A stretch of 34,163 nucleotides of DNA from Priapulus caudatus. Lineage: Eukaryota > Priapulida > Priapulimorpha > Priapulimorphida > Priapulidae. A model generated the notes under the pieces. The model was not told where the DNA came from and ran no database searches. It saw only the letters and a list, made by a program, of their open reading frames with translations. Below, piece after piece: positions 12,136-21,604 of this stretch (positions are counted from its first letter, which is position 1; each line of letters begins with the position of its first letter). The stretch is taken from NCBI RefSeq assembly GCF_000485595.1, contig NW_014577565.1:130100-164262 (forward strand), written 5' to 3'. A program made the position numbers and the translations under genes.

Positions 12136-12615
12136 AGTGTGTATTGCGAGATTTTTGCTCAGAAAAACTAAATATAGCTGAACATAGTCTCACCTGACAG
12201 CGGAAATATCACTGATTACACCAACATTAAAAATACTAATATTTTATGCAGTTATAGCATAGAAAATTGGATATGAACACATCGTAACAGCAATGCATTT
12301 TATCGTGCCGCGACAATGCCTAATGGCCGAATTGGTAAACTTGTATTTGTGTCGGTGATGAATTGAAAACAAGTGCGTCCCTGTACTGGGGGTATTGCAG
12401 ATAAGCGGTGGCGCCACAAGCTAATCCATACTTTTTGTTAGTTCAAGATGACAGAAAACGAATGTTTGCAAAAACGATTAGTTCGAAACTGGCAGTTTTC
12501 GGTGAATACGAAGGTTCTAAGACAATGTTACTCTAGACAATTGCTGTTACTCAAGCAATAACGGTAGGTATCATGAAAGTGGGGAAAACACTGGAAAATT
12601 CTCGCAATACACACT
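12136..12615. mobile_element. 480-bp MITE flanked by TTAA
   Basis: AGTGTGTATTGCGAGA at 12136 is repeated in reverse complement up to 12615, and TTAA lies directly outside both ends (12132-12135 and 12616-12619). A TTAA duplication points to the piggyBac-like insertion group, although the first bases are not the usual CCC. There is no coding sequence inside. Confidence 0.65.
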
Positions 12616-12707
12616 TTAAACGACTATGATTTGTCTACTGTGACATGTGTGACAAAAATGTTTTTGTCATGCAAACAAAGCCAACCTGTGCTACTTCAGA
12701 GTTATAG

Positions 12708-12828
12708 CTTTTGTGTCCCAGAATAGCTGTTGCCATGGGGTTAGCTGTTACAATATATGGATTAGATGTGTATATGTTTGAGCTGAGATCTCCCCAGGAA
12801 TTTCAGAAGGCATGTCGTATGCAGACAG
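12708..12828 (+). CDS. Possible receptor exon, or part of a decayed gene (weak)
   Basis: An acceptor-like TTATAG ends at 12707 and the frame reads through IAVAMGLAVTIYGLDVYMFE to a donor-like GACAG/GTGGGA at 12829. The exon would be phase 0 to phase 1 and so could join the confirmed exon at 13236. Against this, the same frame continues past the donor to 13235 with only one stop (TAG 12906-12908), which looks like a continuous decayed coding region. It lacks the cysteine cluster of the confirmed third exons. Confidence 0.2.
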
Positions 12829-13235
12829 GTGGGAGAGGGCCCCCGAAGCGAGTTGTACCAGGTGGAATCAATTCCATATGTTTTAGGTGTCATAAGCAGC
12901 CCAAATAGGCAAATACACAGATAAACTCTATCAGTTCGAAATTTATAGGACAAGCTGTGAACCACAACATAACTGTGTTGGGATTGTCAAAAGTAAACAC
13001 AGCTGGAAATTTAGGTTTGCTGATTAGGCAACTAAGGCATCTCAGTGGATTTATAGTATGTCACAAATTATCTTCTGTTTTGAAGCCATGTCCACCTGCC
13101 ACAGTGGTGTCACTATATGCAGTCATTGGAGATAAAGCTATAGATGTGGATGCAAGAAATGGCCAGAAGGCAGAGTTGGATACTCGCCAGCCAATTGCTC
13201 AAACGTCACCACCTCTTATTGTTATCATTGTGTAG

Positions 13236-13426
13236 GATTAATCGACAACACACCGCCGAGGTATTGGGTCACGCCGGTGACAGCTGAGGTCATGTGGTCT
13301 GAACACAAGGTGAACGCGAGCTTCACACAGGCGTCCCACTACGTCAACGATGCATTCCCTGGCTACACTGTGACGTTAGTCGCGCAGCAGGGAGAACAAC
13401 AACGAATACGTAGACTGGTTGATGCA
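13236..13426 (+). CDS. Receptor exon, module 1 first part (FnIII-like)
   Basis: The acceptor ...CATTGTGTAG ends at 13235 and the donor GTGAGT starts at 13427. The first two bases (GA) complete a codon begun upstream, so the entry phase is 1; the exit phase is 0. The frame contains AEVMW and [10 protein letters not shown], the conserved tryptophan and strand pattern of FnIII folds, and an NAS glycosylation site. A 5' exon ending in phase 1 must exist. Confidence 0.75.
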
Positions 13427-16400
13427 GTGAGTTTCCTCCACGCCAACATTCTCTTCATCTATTCGCAGCTATACAGTATAGCAATGTTCCATGCTGTTTG
13501 CTCCATCACTGAGCAGCTTTCATTTGTCAACAAGGCGAGTTTGAAGGAGAGGGTAGAGGGCAGAGAATCTGCTTGAAATACATGTGAGAATGTTTTGTGA
13601 GTTTTGTAGGTTATCAGAGATGTTATGCAGGCGCCGTGGTGCTAAAAACTGCTCTATTGTTATTTAGATTCCAAATCAAGCTCAACTATTTACAGTCTTT
13701 GAAGAGGTGGCGGAAGGAGATTACACTGTAGAGGTGACGTTAATAAGCTCAGTACACCGTTAGTTGTCTTATTTCTCTTGTTTAGTACAAACTGGTTGAC
13801 ACGTGAAAAATTATGCTAGCTGTAATTGCTTTGTGAACATAAAATGTCTTTCTTAATGTTTATGGTTAATCGTGTCTGCGTCGTAGTGAATGGCAAGAAA
13901 CATATTACCAACTCACACACCCATACCTGAAATACTGGTTGGGTTAGAGTTACTGCAAAACAGAAATCCTTTTAGGACCAGATTGCTGTAGTTATGACAG
14001 TATTACTAATTTTGAAGTGTTTTTATAAAGGTCTTGATGTATCATCAAGCATGACAATCTACCTTCATCAAAAAAGGTCAAGAGATTGAGGATCGCTGTG
14101 CCGCTAAGGTTAGAATAGGTGTCAAGCGAGTGTATTTGTTTGCTGTAGGTGCTGCCTTGTATCACTGCCTGTACGACTGAATGCAAATGTCGTAATTTGG
14201 ACAACGGGTGCGTCAGATGCAGCACGAGTCGGTCGACTCTGTTCACAGTCACTTATGGTACGCACCGTCTTGAGCAGGTTTGAGATATTCAATGTATTAC
14301 ATGTGTTGTATTATCATTAGATGAAATAAAGGGCAACTTAATGAGAGCAAAGTGATTAACTCCATAGCAGCTGTCCATGCATCGCTCCATCCATCCATCC
14401 ATCCATCCATTCATTCATTCATCAATCCATCCATCCATCTATCCATTCATCCTTTCACATCCATCCACCTATCCATCCGTCCTTCCATCTGTCTATCTCT
14501 CCATCCATCTGTCTATCCGTTCATCCATCCATCCATCCATGCATCCATCCATGCATCCATTATCAATCCATCTATCAATCCGTCCTTCCATCCATGCATC
14601 CATTATCAATCCGTCCTTCCATCTGTCTATCTGTTCATCCATGCATTGATGCATTAATCCATCCATCCATCCATCCATCCATGCATCCGTTATCAATGTC
14701 GATCTCTCCATTCAACCATCTATCCATCTATTCGCCCATCCATTCATTGATGCATCCATTTATCCATCCATCCATCCATTCATTAAATAATCCACCCGCC
14801 CATCCATCCATCCATCAAATTTAATACATCCATCCATCCATTCATCCATCCGTCCATCCATCCAACAATCCATCCATCCATAAATCCATCCTTCAATCGA
14901 TCCATCAATCCGTCTGTCTGTCCATTTATCTATCCATCTGTTCATTCATCCATTAATCCACCCACCTACTAATAGTTCATTAGTTCTCATTGTTCGCTTA
15001 CCTTAGAATAATTGCAAATAATTGATTGATTGACAGCCTGCTCGGAGCAGTCGGCATGGCAACCGAGCATGCTCCTAGCCACTGTCCTGCCTGGCAATGG
15101 CGTCGAGGTCAGCTTCTCTAACGCACCACTAGAATTAGGAGTCGCAAAATACGAAATATTACTGCAAAGCAACGAATACTCCCAGAGTAAAACTGTGGTT
15201 AGTACCATATTCAGTTCATGATTGTCATTAAGTAGGTGCATGTGTGTACTTATACAGTCGTTTGCAATTAAGTATCTGTGCAGCCGTGTGGGTTCATTCG
15301 CGTGTTAACCTATGTGGATCTGCATGTGGATATGTGGGTAGTATCTAGTGGTATGCATGCATGTGTTTCACAATAGCTGTACTGTAATTGTTGATGGTCT
15401 CGTATTGTAGGATGGCACAGGGCCGTATTACATCTTCACAGCAATGCCAGATGGTGTGTACAACATATCAGTGAGTGTCTATGTTCATTTAGGCTTTTAG
15501 CTGAAATATAACGAATTATGATATAGATGCTTTTGTGTTTATATGTATTCTATATGTCTAAGTTTTTAGTTTTGATTTTCATTCTAACTAGAGTCAATGA
15601 CCGCCAGGTGGCTGTAAATATAAGATAAAACGTTCAGGTGCATTGCTTATAAGATCAGTGAGAAGGTAGGTGTGAAGCAGTTGTGTAATGTGTATAGCTA
15701 GTTATTGTTCTGAGAGATTTGTTCACATATGTGCCAATCACAATTCGTAGCCCTTTTCTGCTGTCATTTTTAATGGTATACAAAGAACGATTTAAGCGAA
15801 TGAAGCCTCCCCTTACTGTATATTGTGCATGCGTTTACCTTACTCATCTATTAATTATATGAGTATATCTGTTTTCCAATTAGTTTTGCATATACATCAC
15901 ACAGAGCATCGTGCCATATCTTACTCCCTTTCGACCTATCGTAGATTCATTCACCTGATGCTGTTGTTGTATGTGTCACCGTGTAGGTAAAAATCATCGA
16001 TGAATCTGACGATCGGTGCCTGTGCAGGAAACCTTACACAGGCGTCTGTGGCAGGGAGTGTGCATGTAGTGCTTATGTGAGCCCAACACCCATCAACGTA
16101 ACCTGTGAGTGTCATCGTCACCTCTGTAGATGATGCGAGTCAGGAAAACAGCTTTGTGCCTGTATATTCCTAGAGGGTGATTAGCGCTGAACCTAACACA
16201 CTAAAGGTGGGGGGTCAATCGCTTCATTTTGCACTTCGAAAATCCAGAAATCATGAAATAGCCAGCAAGTACACGCACTGGAACGATGGCAGGCATGCAT
16301 GATGCATCCAAGAATGGTGGACAGGTTTGTCTAAGTTTAGTTGTTGTCAGATCAGAGTTTAGCTGGCTTCCTGCAGGCACTGTTCTGTAGCCAGTGGTTA

Positions 16401-19400
16401 ACATCATGTGATTGAGAAGTGCAAATATGGAATACCCCTCGCTTAAAGGAATAATAGGTCCATTGATTATGCAATGTTGACGAATGCTAGAGTAACTGGC
16501 ACCTTGTGTAGTTAATAAGTACATTACCTTATAGCCAAATGCGTATTAGTTTGTCCAATATCACTGCTGGTTACGTTACAAACAAGACTTGAAATCGGTT
16601 GTTTATATGTATCAACGTATCATTTACGTGCTGTAAATGTCATCCAGGAGTCAAGCGATGACGTAAACATTTGTGCGGCCCGTGTGTTTTGGACGCCAGA
16701 TGAAACGGAGGTGTCAGCGGTGTAACCACGGCCACGGACTAACCATGGAAATAGAGTAAAACACACGTACTAATCACGGACGCACGTGGAAAGCCCTGAC
16801 AAAAAGTTCCTTATCACGAGCGTCCATGTTTACGAAATCACTGATGATAGCATTGCGTACGGCCGAGCATGCGTGCGAAAATGTCCGGTGCACTATAAAT
16901 CTATCACACCCGCTTCGCCGGCAGCGGTTTGAAACTGTAAACAACAGATTTTTGGACTGCGGATTTCAATTAGACATTTCTTAGTAACCAGCACTGATAT
17001 TGGACAAACTAATACGCGTTTGGCTATAAGGTAATGTACTTATTAACTACACAAGGTGCCAGTTACTCTAGCATTCGTCAACATTGCATAATCAAAGGAC
17101 CTATTATACCTTTAAGCTTTCGCTTCATCTGCATTAAAAGTCGTCGATAGATAGATTATTCCTTCAATAACCCTACAGATGAGATATATTCTGCTATATA
17201 CTGTGCACAACTCTCTGATGTGCATGATAATAACACTACTAATGATTCAATAACCATCATGTGCCTGTGCATATTAATAGCATGTAAATGAGCTTGATTC
17301 TGTCTACTGCCTTCTAAATGAATTTCATTTTTATAATCAACGTATTAACATGCTTCAGCCTATTACCTTCTTATCTTACTTTCTGTCTTCATGTTTGACC
17401 TTTACTTTAGGGTCAAATAGGTTTATTTAAACCTGAAAGTATTGCATCCTAGCTGGAACAGACCCATTTAAGTGAGTGGTAATTAAAAATTGGGTTAAGT
17501 AACCAAGAAAGTAAACTTTGTGTTAACATATTTATAGTATCTTGTAGCTAGATGTTGTTACTCTTGGAAACTTTATAATTAAAGTTATTGTTATTGTTGT
17601 TGTGATTTGTGTTGTTGTCGTCGATGTTACGGGTGGCAGTGGTGCCGACAATGACGGGGTGGTGGTGATATCGTATCTCTAACTGTTGTTAATGTTGTCA
17701 TGTTTGTGCTTTAAGTTGTTTCAGCTGTTTTCCTAACCATAGTTGTTGTCTTCGTTCATAGTGCTGATGTGTAATGCTGTTTCTTACAGCCAATGCCTCG
17801 CCAACGACTGAACTCCTGAGTGTGGAGAAACTAGGAGCAGAAAGTGTCGCACAATATGTGATACCTATCATTGTTGTCCTGATATTGATGGCTGTTGTCA
17901 TCATTATTTGGAGGCTCAATAGTAAACATGGTAAGTGTGGATTTGGTGTAAGATAGGATGCTTGCAGTGCACGCAGAAAGCACCCGTGTCTTTGCATTCA
18001 CACCCTGTATATAGGAGAGCTGGTATTGTTTACTGAAGTTATGAAAATCATGCGAGTGGTCAAGGTATTACGGGCAGGTGTTGCATCATGGTAATCTCTG
18101 AGAATATAGTGCTTTCCAGTAACGTGTCCCTGTGGTCCAGCAAGTAGTACCACATACTAAAACGGTTCTCTATAACAGGTCTCTCCTGTTGTTTCGTGAG
18201 ATATTGTCAGAATCGGCAGTGGCCTGATGGCCAACTTAAGATGGCCATTTTTGCACATACGATGCTACATAGGTGGTGCTATATGTTTACTTTTCAGCTT
18301 GCACAAGCATGCATCAGCTGCTTGGATGTTTTCACACAACCTGTCACGAAGGAAAGCCTAAAACTGGTATGGTGTAATTTTACTTCCTTATTGAACATTG
18401 ATACACAAATGTTATTTGCGTGCGTCCAGTTTCTTACAACGAGCAAGTAATTGTTTACCAATGTTTGTCTGTGCATTAACAGTAATTATTTGTTCGTTTG
18501 TTGGCCTCGACTGTGAACCCTTGATGTTTAATTACTGATATATTTATTTAGGGATATACCATTTGTAATTTTCGAAAAAGTAGAAAACCAAGTATTTGCT
18601 TACAGGCAACTTGGAATGTTTCCTGCATGGATTCTGGCATGGAGAACAGATGAAGTCTTTATAGGTGGTGAACACCAGTAGAGGGCGTCTGTAGGCGGCA
18701 TGCCTGAATAAGCATCGAACAGAAATTAATTAAAAATACTCTCACTGTTACTGTTACACAACATACACTTTATTCATGTTAAATAACTACAGACTCATGC
18801 TCTATGCTCTGCTCGAAATTTTTGCCAGCTCTATGATGCGAATTTATGCAAAGTAGTCTGAATACATTTCAAACACAAAAATGACCAACCGGTCGCTGTG
18901 GCTACGCCACTTGACGGAATGTCACAAATACACGACAAGACCAATTTTACTTCAAATACTTTCTAGACGTCCACGAGGCATCTAACTTGCGTGCATAATG
19001 CAAGTTATTGCACTCAAGTGCCGAATTTCGGCGAAAAAAAAAGAAGCCAAAAAATGCATTTTCTAGAGACGAAATAGTGCAACGGTGAACAATTTGCAGA
19101 GGCATACTGTTGTATGCCCACCTATAGTACGGGTGCACAAATTTGTACCATAATTTACCAAAGCTGTTTTCCTATTTCAGGAACAGTTCCTCTCAAGAAT
19201 GTTCATGTGCTGCCCCCTGCATGTGATGATGAGAACCTGCTCAGGTTGGTCAACAGGTTTTCTCAAGTACTTGTGAGTCACATGAGATGTGAGGTAACTA
19301 ACATATTGAATTGAACTTGAATTTTGTAGTGTAGTCAATGCATTATGTTTTACTAACTGCAATCTTTTATTTATGTACTATCATATTGTATGTGTACCAC

Positions 19401-20468
19401 TTTACAGTAATATTAAACGTCTGGTTCTTTGGGGCCATGTGATCAGCAGAATCTATAAATTTTATTTAAAAAAATGATGTTAATAAACTGGCTAAAATGC
19501 AACATGTTCTGTGTGTGCATGTGTGTGTGTTATCTTGCTCAATAGCAGCATCGTTTGCATGTGACCACGCTTGAGCTGTATGCACGAGACACCGTCGTGC
19601 GTGCGTGCGTGTGTGCGTGTGTTATCTTGCTCAGTAACAGCATCGTTTGCAGGTGAGCACGCTTGAGCTGTATGCACGAGACACCGTCGTGCGTGCGTGC
19701 GTGTGTGTGTGTGTTATCTTGCTCAGTAACAGCATCGTTTGCATGTGACCACGCTTGAGCTGTATGCACGAGACACCGTCGTGCGTGCGTGCGTGCGTGT
19801 GTGTGTGTTATCTTGCTCAGTAGCAACATCGTTTGCAGGTGAGCACGCTTGAGCTGTATGCACGCGACACCGTCCTGAGGCTCGCTAGCATGCAGCAGCA
19901 TGACTTTGTCAGTGAGGCCACCGCCGCGCTCGCGACCTCTGACGTCATCGTCGTCGTGCCGAGCTGCGACGCCGCGCCACACACAGCGCTATCTAGCGAC
20001 GCCGCGCAGCACACAGCGCCATCTAGCGACGTCGCGCAGCACACAGCGCCATCTAGCGACGCCGCACAGCACACAGCGCCCTTGAGCGACGTCGCCCCCT
20101 GCCTGCGCGACATGAAGGCGCAGGTGACAGGCGCCACCTTGCGGCGTGTCTATGAGAGCAACGACCTCGTCCATAAGGTCGTCTGCGTGCTGTTCCCTGA
20201 GCGCGTGGGTGGCTGCCACCAGGTGGCACCACCCGGGATGCCGACGTTCAGTATTGGCAGGGAGCTTGATCAGCTGTTTGTGCACCTGCATCCTGAGTTA
20301 GATGGAAGGGTCAGCAAGCATGCACGGCAGCGGCTCTGCCAGGCAGCGAACATTATAGAGGGAGCTAGCATCATTGAAAGTTCCAGTGTTGTAGGTGGCA
20401 GCAGTGGCGTAGAAGGAGTTGGTGTGTTTTCACGTATGACACCTAGTAGCCTTGCACAAGATCTATAA
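13236..20468 (+). CDS. IL-17-receptor-like SEFIR transmembrane receptor, nine exons, 5' end missing
   Basis: Nine exons join in phase: 13236-13426, 13668-13733, 14149-14257, 15037-15197, 15411-15470, 15987-16104, 17790-17930, 19181-19293 and 19839-20468, giving 528 residues and a TAA stop. Residues 1-121 and 122-234 are two fibronectin-III-like modules, each ending in a cysteine cluster. About 258-275 is a strongly hydrophobic helix ([19 protein letters not shown]). From about 286 onwards the cytoplasmic part follows the SEFIR pattern: a first strand and helix (VHVLPP..., [20 protein letters not shown]), the strand DVIVVVP, the strand [11 protein letters not shown], and a [19 protein letters not shown] tail. 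In IL-17 receptors this order is ligand-binding FnIII domains, one membrane pass and SEFIR, which recruits Act1-type adaptors. Orthology to a particular IL17R is not claimed. Signal peptide and start codon were not found. No AATAAA is seen soon after the stop. Confidence 0.8.
13668..13733 (+). CDS. Receptor exon, module 1 second part
   Basis: A 66-bp exon, phase 0 to 0, between acceptor TTATTTAG and donor GTGACG. It encodes 22 residues including [16 protein letters not shown], the F-x-x-V-x-x-G-x-Y-x-V pattern of a FnIII F-G region. It corresponds one-to-one with the 60-bp exon at 15411-15470. Confidence 0.75.
14149..14257 (+). CDS. Receptor exon, module 1 cysteine cluster
   Basis: Phase 0 to 1, between acceptor TTGCTGTAG and donor GTACGC. 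It has six cysteines in about 21 residues ([11 protein letters not shown], then GCVRC), suggesting a disulphide-stabilised linker outside the cell. Its last base G joins CC at 15037 to make an alanine codon. Confidence 0.75.
14380..14965 (+). repeat. (ATCC)n/(ATTC)n tandem array in a receptor intron
   Basis: About 585 bp of ATCC units with ATTC, GTCC and TATC variants, lying in the intron 14258-15036. It creates long false frames of Ser-Ile-His-Pro on plus and Met-Asp-Gly-Trp on minus. Confidence 0.95.
15037..15197 (+). CDS. Receptor exon, module 2 first part (FnIII-like)
   Basis: Acceptor TTGACAG ends at 15036; donor GTTAGT starts at 15198. Entry phase 1, exit phase 0, as in the 13236 exon. 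It encodes [10 protein letters not shown]..., [10 protein letters not shown] and [10 protein letters not shown], a shorter version of the module 1 strand pattern. Confidence 0.75.
15411..15470 (+). CDS. Receptor exon, module 2 second part
   Basis: 60 bp, phase 0 to 0, acceptor CGTATTGTAG and donor GTGAGT. It encodes [20 protein letters not shown], parallel to the 22-residue exon at 13668. NIS followed by V is split by the intron at a possible glycosylation site. Confidence 0.8.
15987..16104 (+). CDS. Receptor exon, module 2 cysteine cluster
   Basis: Phase 0 to 1, acceptor GTGTAG and donor GTGAGT. It encodes [20 protein letters not shown] followed by CGRECAC. Five cysteines here plus one at the start of the module give six, matching module 1. 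It ends in an NVT sequon. Confidence 0.8.
16441..17117. mobile_element. Foldback element with 134-bp, about 97% identical arms in a receptor intron
   Basis: 16441-16574 is the reverse complement of 16984-17117 with about four mismatches; shared words include TTATTAACTACACAAGGTGC. The 409-bp spacer is unique. It sits in the 1.7-kb intron 16105-17789, just before the transmembrane exon. The high arm identity suggests a recent insertion or gene conversion between arms. There is no coding sequence, and no clear target duplication. Confidence 0.85.
17790..17930 (+). CDS. Receptor exon, stalk and transmembrane helix
   Basis: Acceptor TTTCTTACAG and donor GTAAGT; phase 1 in and 1 out. It encodes NASPTTELL..., then [20 protein letters not shown], then the basic stop-transfer run RLNSKH. 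The last base G joins GA at 19181 to form glycine. The hydrophobic stretch is long enough for one membrane pass with the C-terminus inside. Confidence 0.85.
17931..19180 (+). other. Receptor intron without further recognised features
   Basis: A 1250-bp intron, GTAAGT...TTTCAG. Short open frames (for example 18196-18450) have no splice context or recognisable residues. Confidence 0.6.
19181..19293 (+). CDS. Receptor exon, start of SEFIR domain
   Basis: Acceptor CCTATTTCAG, donor GTAACT; phase 1 to 0. It encodes [20 protein letters not shown] and [17 protein letters not shown], the first beta strand and first helix of a SEFIR fold, with the second strand beginning at the junction (CEV). SEFIR is the conserved cytoplasmic module of IL-17 receptors and Act1. 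Confidence 0.75.
19530..19838 (+). repeat. About 92-bp tandem repeat carrying copies of the last-exon acceptor
   Basis: Units begin with TTATCTTGCTCA at 19530, 19622, 19714 and 19808. Each carries CATCGTTTGCA, then CTTGAGCTGTATGCACG and a GTGC/GTGT microsatellite. The fourth unit becomes the real acceptor and first codons of the exon at 19839. Units 2 and 4 read TTTGCAGGTGAGC; units 1 and 3 read TTTGCATGTGACC and have lost the AG. This pattern suggests the repeat grew by duplication of a two-unit block. Confidence 0.9.
19839..20468 (+). CDS. Receptor last exon: rest of SEFIR domain and C-terminal tail
   Basis: Opens after TTTGCAG in phase 0 and encodes [20 protein letters not shown], the strand DVIVVVP, a repeat insert (residues 362 to about 403 of the partial protein), [39 protein letters not shown] and a Ser/Gly-rich tail ending DL. 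GC content is clearly higher than in the flanking introns. The stop TAA is at 20466-20468. The antisense frames across this exon are shadows. Confidence 0.75.
   Translation: MSTLELYARDTVLRLASMQQHDFVSEATAALATSDVIVVVPSCDAAPHTALSSDAAQHTAPSSDVAQHTAPSSDAAQHTAPLSDVAPCLRDMKAQVTGATLRRVYESNDLVHKVVCVLFPERVGGCHQVAPPGMPTFSIGRELDQLFVHLHPELDGRVSKHARQRLCQAANIIEGASIIESSSVVGGSSGVEGVGVFSRMTPSSLAQDL
19965..20090 (+). repeat. 30-bp in-frame coding minisatellite in the SEFIR domain
   Basis: Four units start at 19965, 19995, 20025 and 20055, with a partial fifth at 20085, each a variant of [10 protein letters not shown]. They alternate GACGCC and GACGTC at the second and third codons. The period is a multiple of three, so the frame is kept. 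The insert follows the DVIVVVP strand, where a loop is expected. Confidence 0.9.
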
Positions 20469-20530
20469 TATTCTAATGCATATATAGAGATCATAAATCA
20501 TATATAATAGAGATTATACTGTAAATCCCT

Positions 20531-20760
20531 TTTTAGCTCGCCTTGACATCGTCAAGATGAGCTATTGCCATGGGGTGTCGTCCGTCGTCCGTCGTACGTC
20601 CGATACGGCCAACATTTGGCCCACATGTTTCAAATTGCATATAGTTGTTACTCCTATGGGAGAGATTTGAAATTCCTATTTTGGAGCACGCCAGTCGACC
20701 TACTTTCGAGCCACGCCCACTTTTTGGCAAAAATTAAAATGGCCATTAAATTAAATTAAA
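20531..20760 (+). repeat. TAGCTCRCC-type repeat with TCCG array, copy B
   Basis: Begins TTTTTAGCTCGCCTTGAC with a small hairpin, then CCATGGGGTGTCGTCCGTCG, GTTGTTACTCCTATGGGAGA and TTTTGGAGCACGCCAGTCGA. The same words occur in reverse orientation at 22175-22445. It begins 63 bp after the receptor stop codon. Confidence 0.75.
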
Positions 20761-21182
20761 TTGGATTTTGTTAAATTTTGGTATGTGAATGTGTAAGGCT
20801 AGCCCCAAAACAGTTGTTACTCCTATGGGAGAGATGACAACGACCTATTACGTTTATTTCGTCTAACTGGTCAACAACTCTACAATCATACCTATATACG
20901 TGTAATATTGTGTTTTAAATTCTTTGTTAATACAGTAATTTGACTGGAATATTTTATTGTTTTTATTTGCGCGACATTCGAAAACCCAAATGGCGATCAT
21001 TTAGGCGTAGCGCCATCTCTCGTCAAGATTTCAGACTCAGATCGGAAACATTTATTTTCACATCAAAACTTATGCATGTATCATTGTCAAGAGTATATAA
21101 TGGGAGATATGCTATATAATAGGAGTTCTCCCATATATACTCTTGCTTTATACATCCCTCCTCCCTCTTCTATCACACCCAA

Positions 21183-21604
21183 GGTGAGCTACAGTGTCAT
21201 TGACACTCATTTTTCGTGGGGTACCAATTTTCGTGGATTTCGTGGGTCTATCAATCCACGAACTTACGTTCCCAACGAAATATGATGTACAGATGTCAAA
21301 TGCCGGTTCTCCGATTTCAATCCACGAACATGTGTTTCTTTATCGAAACCACGAAAATTGGGATCCACGGAAATAAGTGACTTTACAGTATGTCATAACG
21401 TAATAGTGCATGAATTCGTTCTTAGACTACAAATGTTTTAGTTGTCCCAAATGTAGTAATAGTAGCAGATTTTGTAGCCGTACGGTAGTCATACTAGCAG
21501 ATTCAAACCAGTGGCATCATTAGACTAGGAGGATGAAACCCTTTGTGGAACAGTTGAAAATGAACTCGAAATCCAATGAAAGTGTCAATGACACTGTAGC
21601 TCAC
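21183..21604. mobile_element. 422-bp MITE with perfect 24-bp terminal inverted repeats
   Basis: GTGAGCTACAGTGTCATTGA at 21183 is exactly mirrored by the end at 21604 (24 bp in all), and AGTGTCATTGACACT within it is itself almost palindromic. The interior repeats TTCGTGGATTTCGTGGG and its inverse around 21215-21375. There is no coding sequence and no clear target duplication. It lies inside the block bounded by repeat copies B and C. Confidence 0.75.

Noticed and set aside
14352-14945. Reading frames of repeated Ser-Ile-His-Pro and Met-Asp-Gly-Trp
   Set aside because: Products of the ATCC array inside an intron; all frames of such an array stay open.
19539-20291. Antisense frames opposite the SEFIR exon and the 92-bp repeat
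   Set aside because: Shadows of the coding minisatellite and the tandem repeat; the plus strand has matching splice phases and domain motifs.
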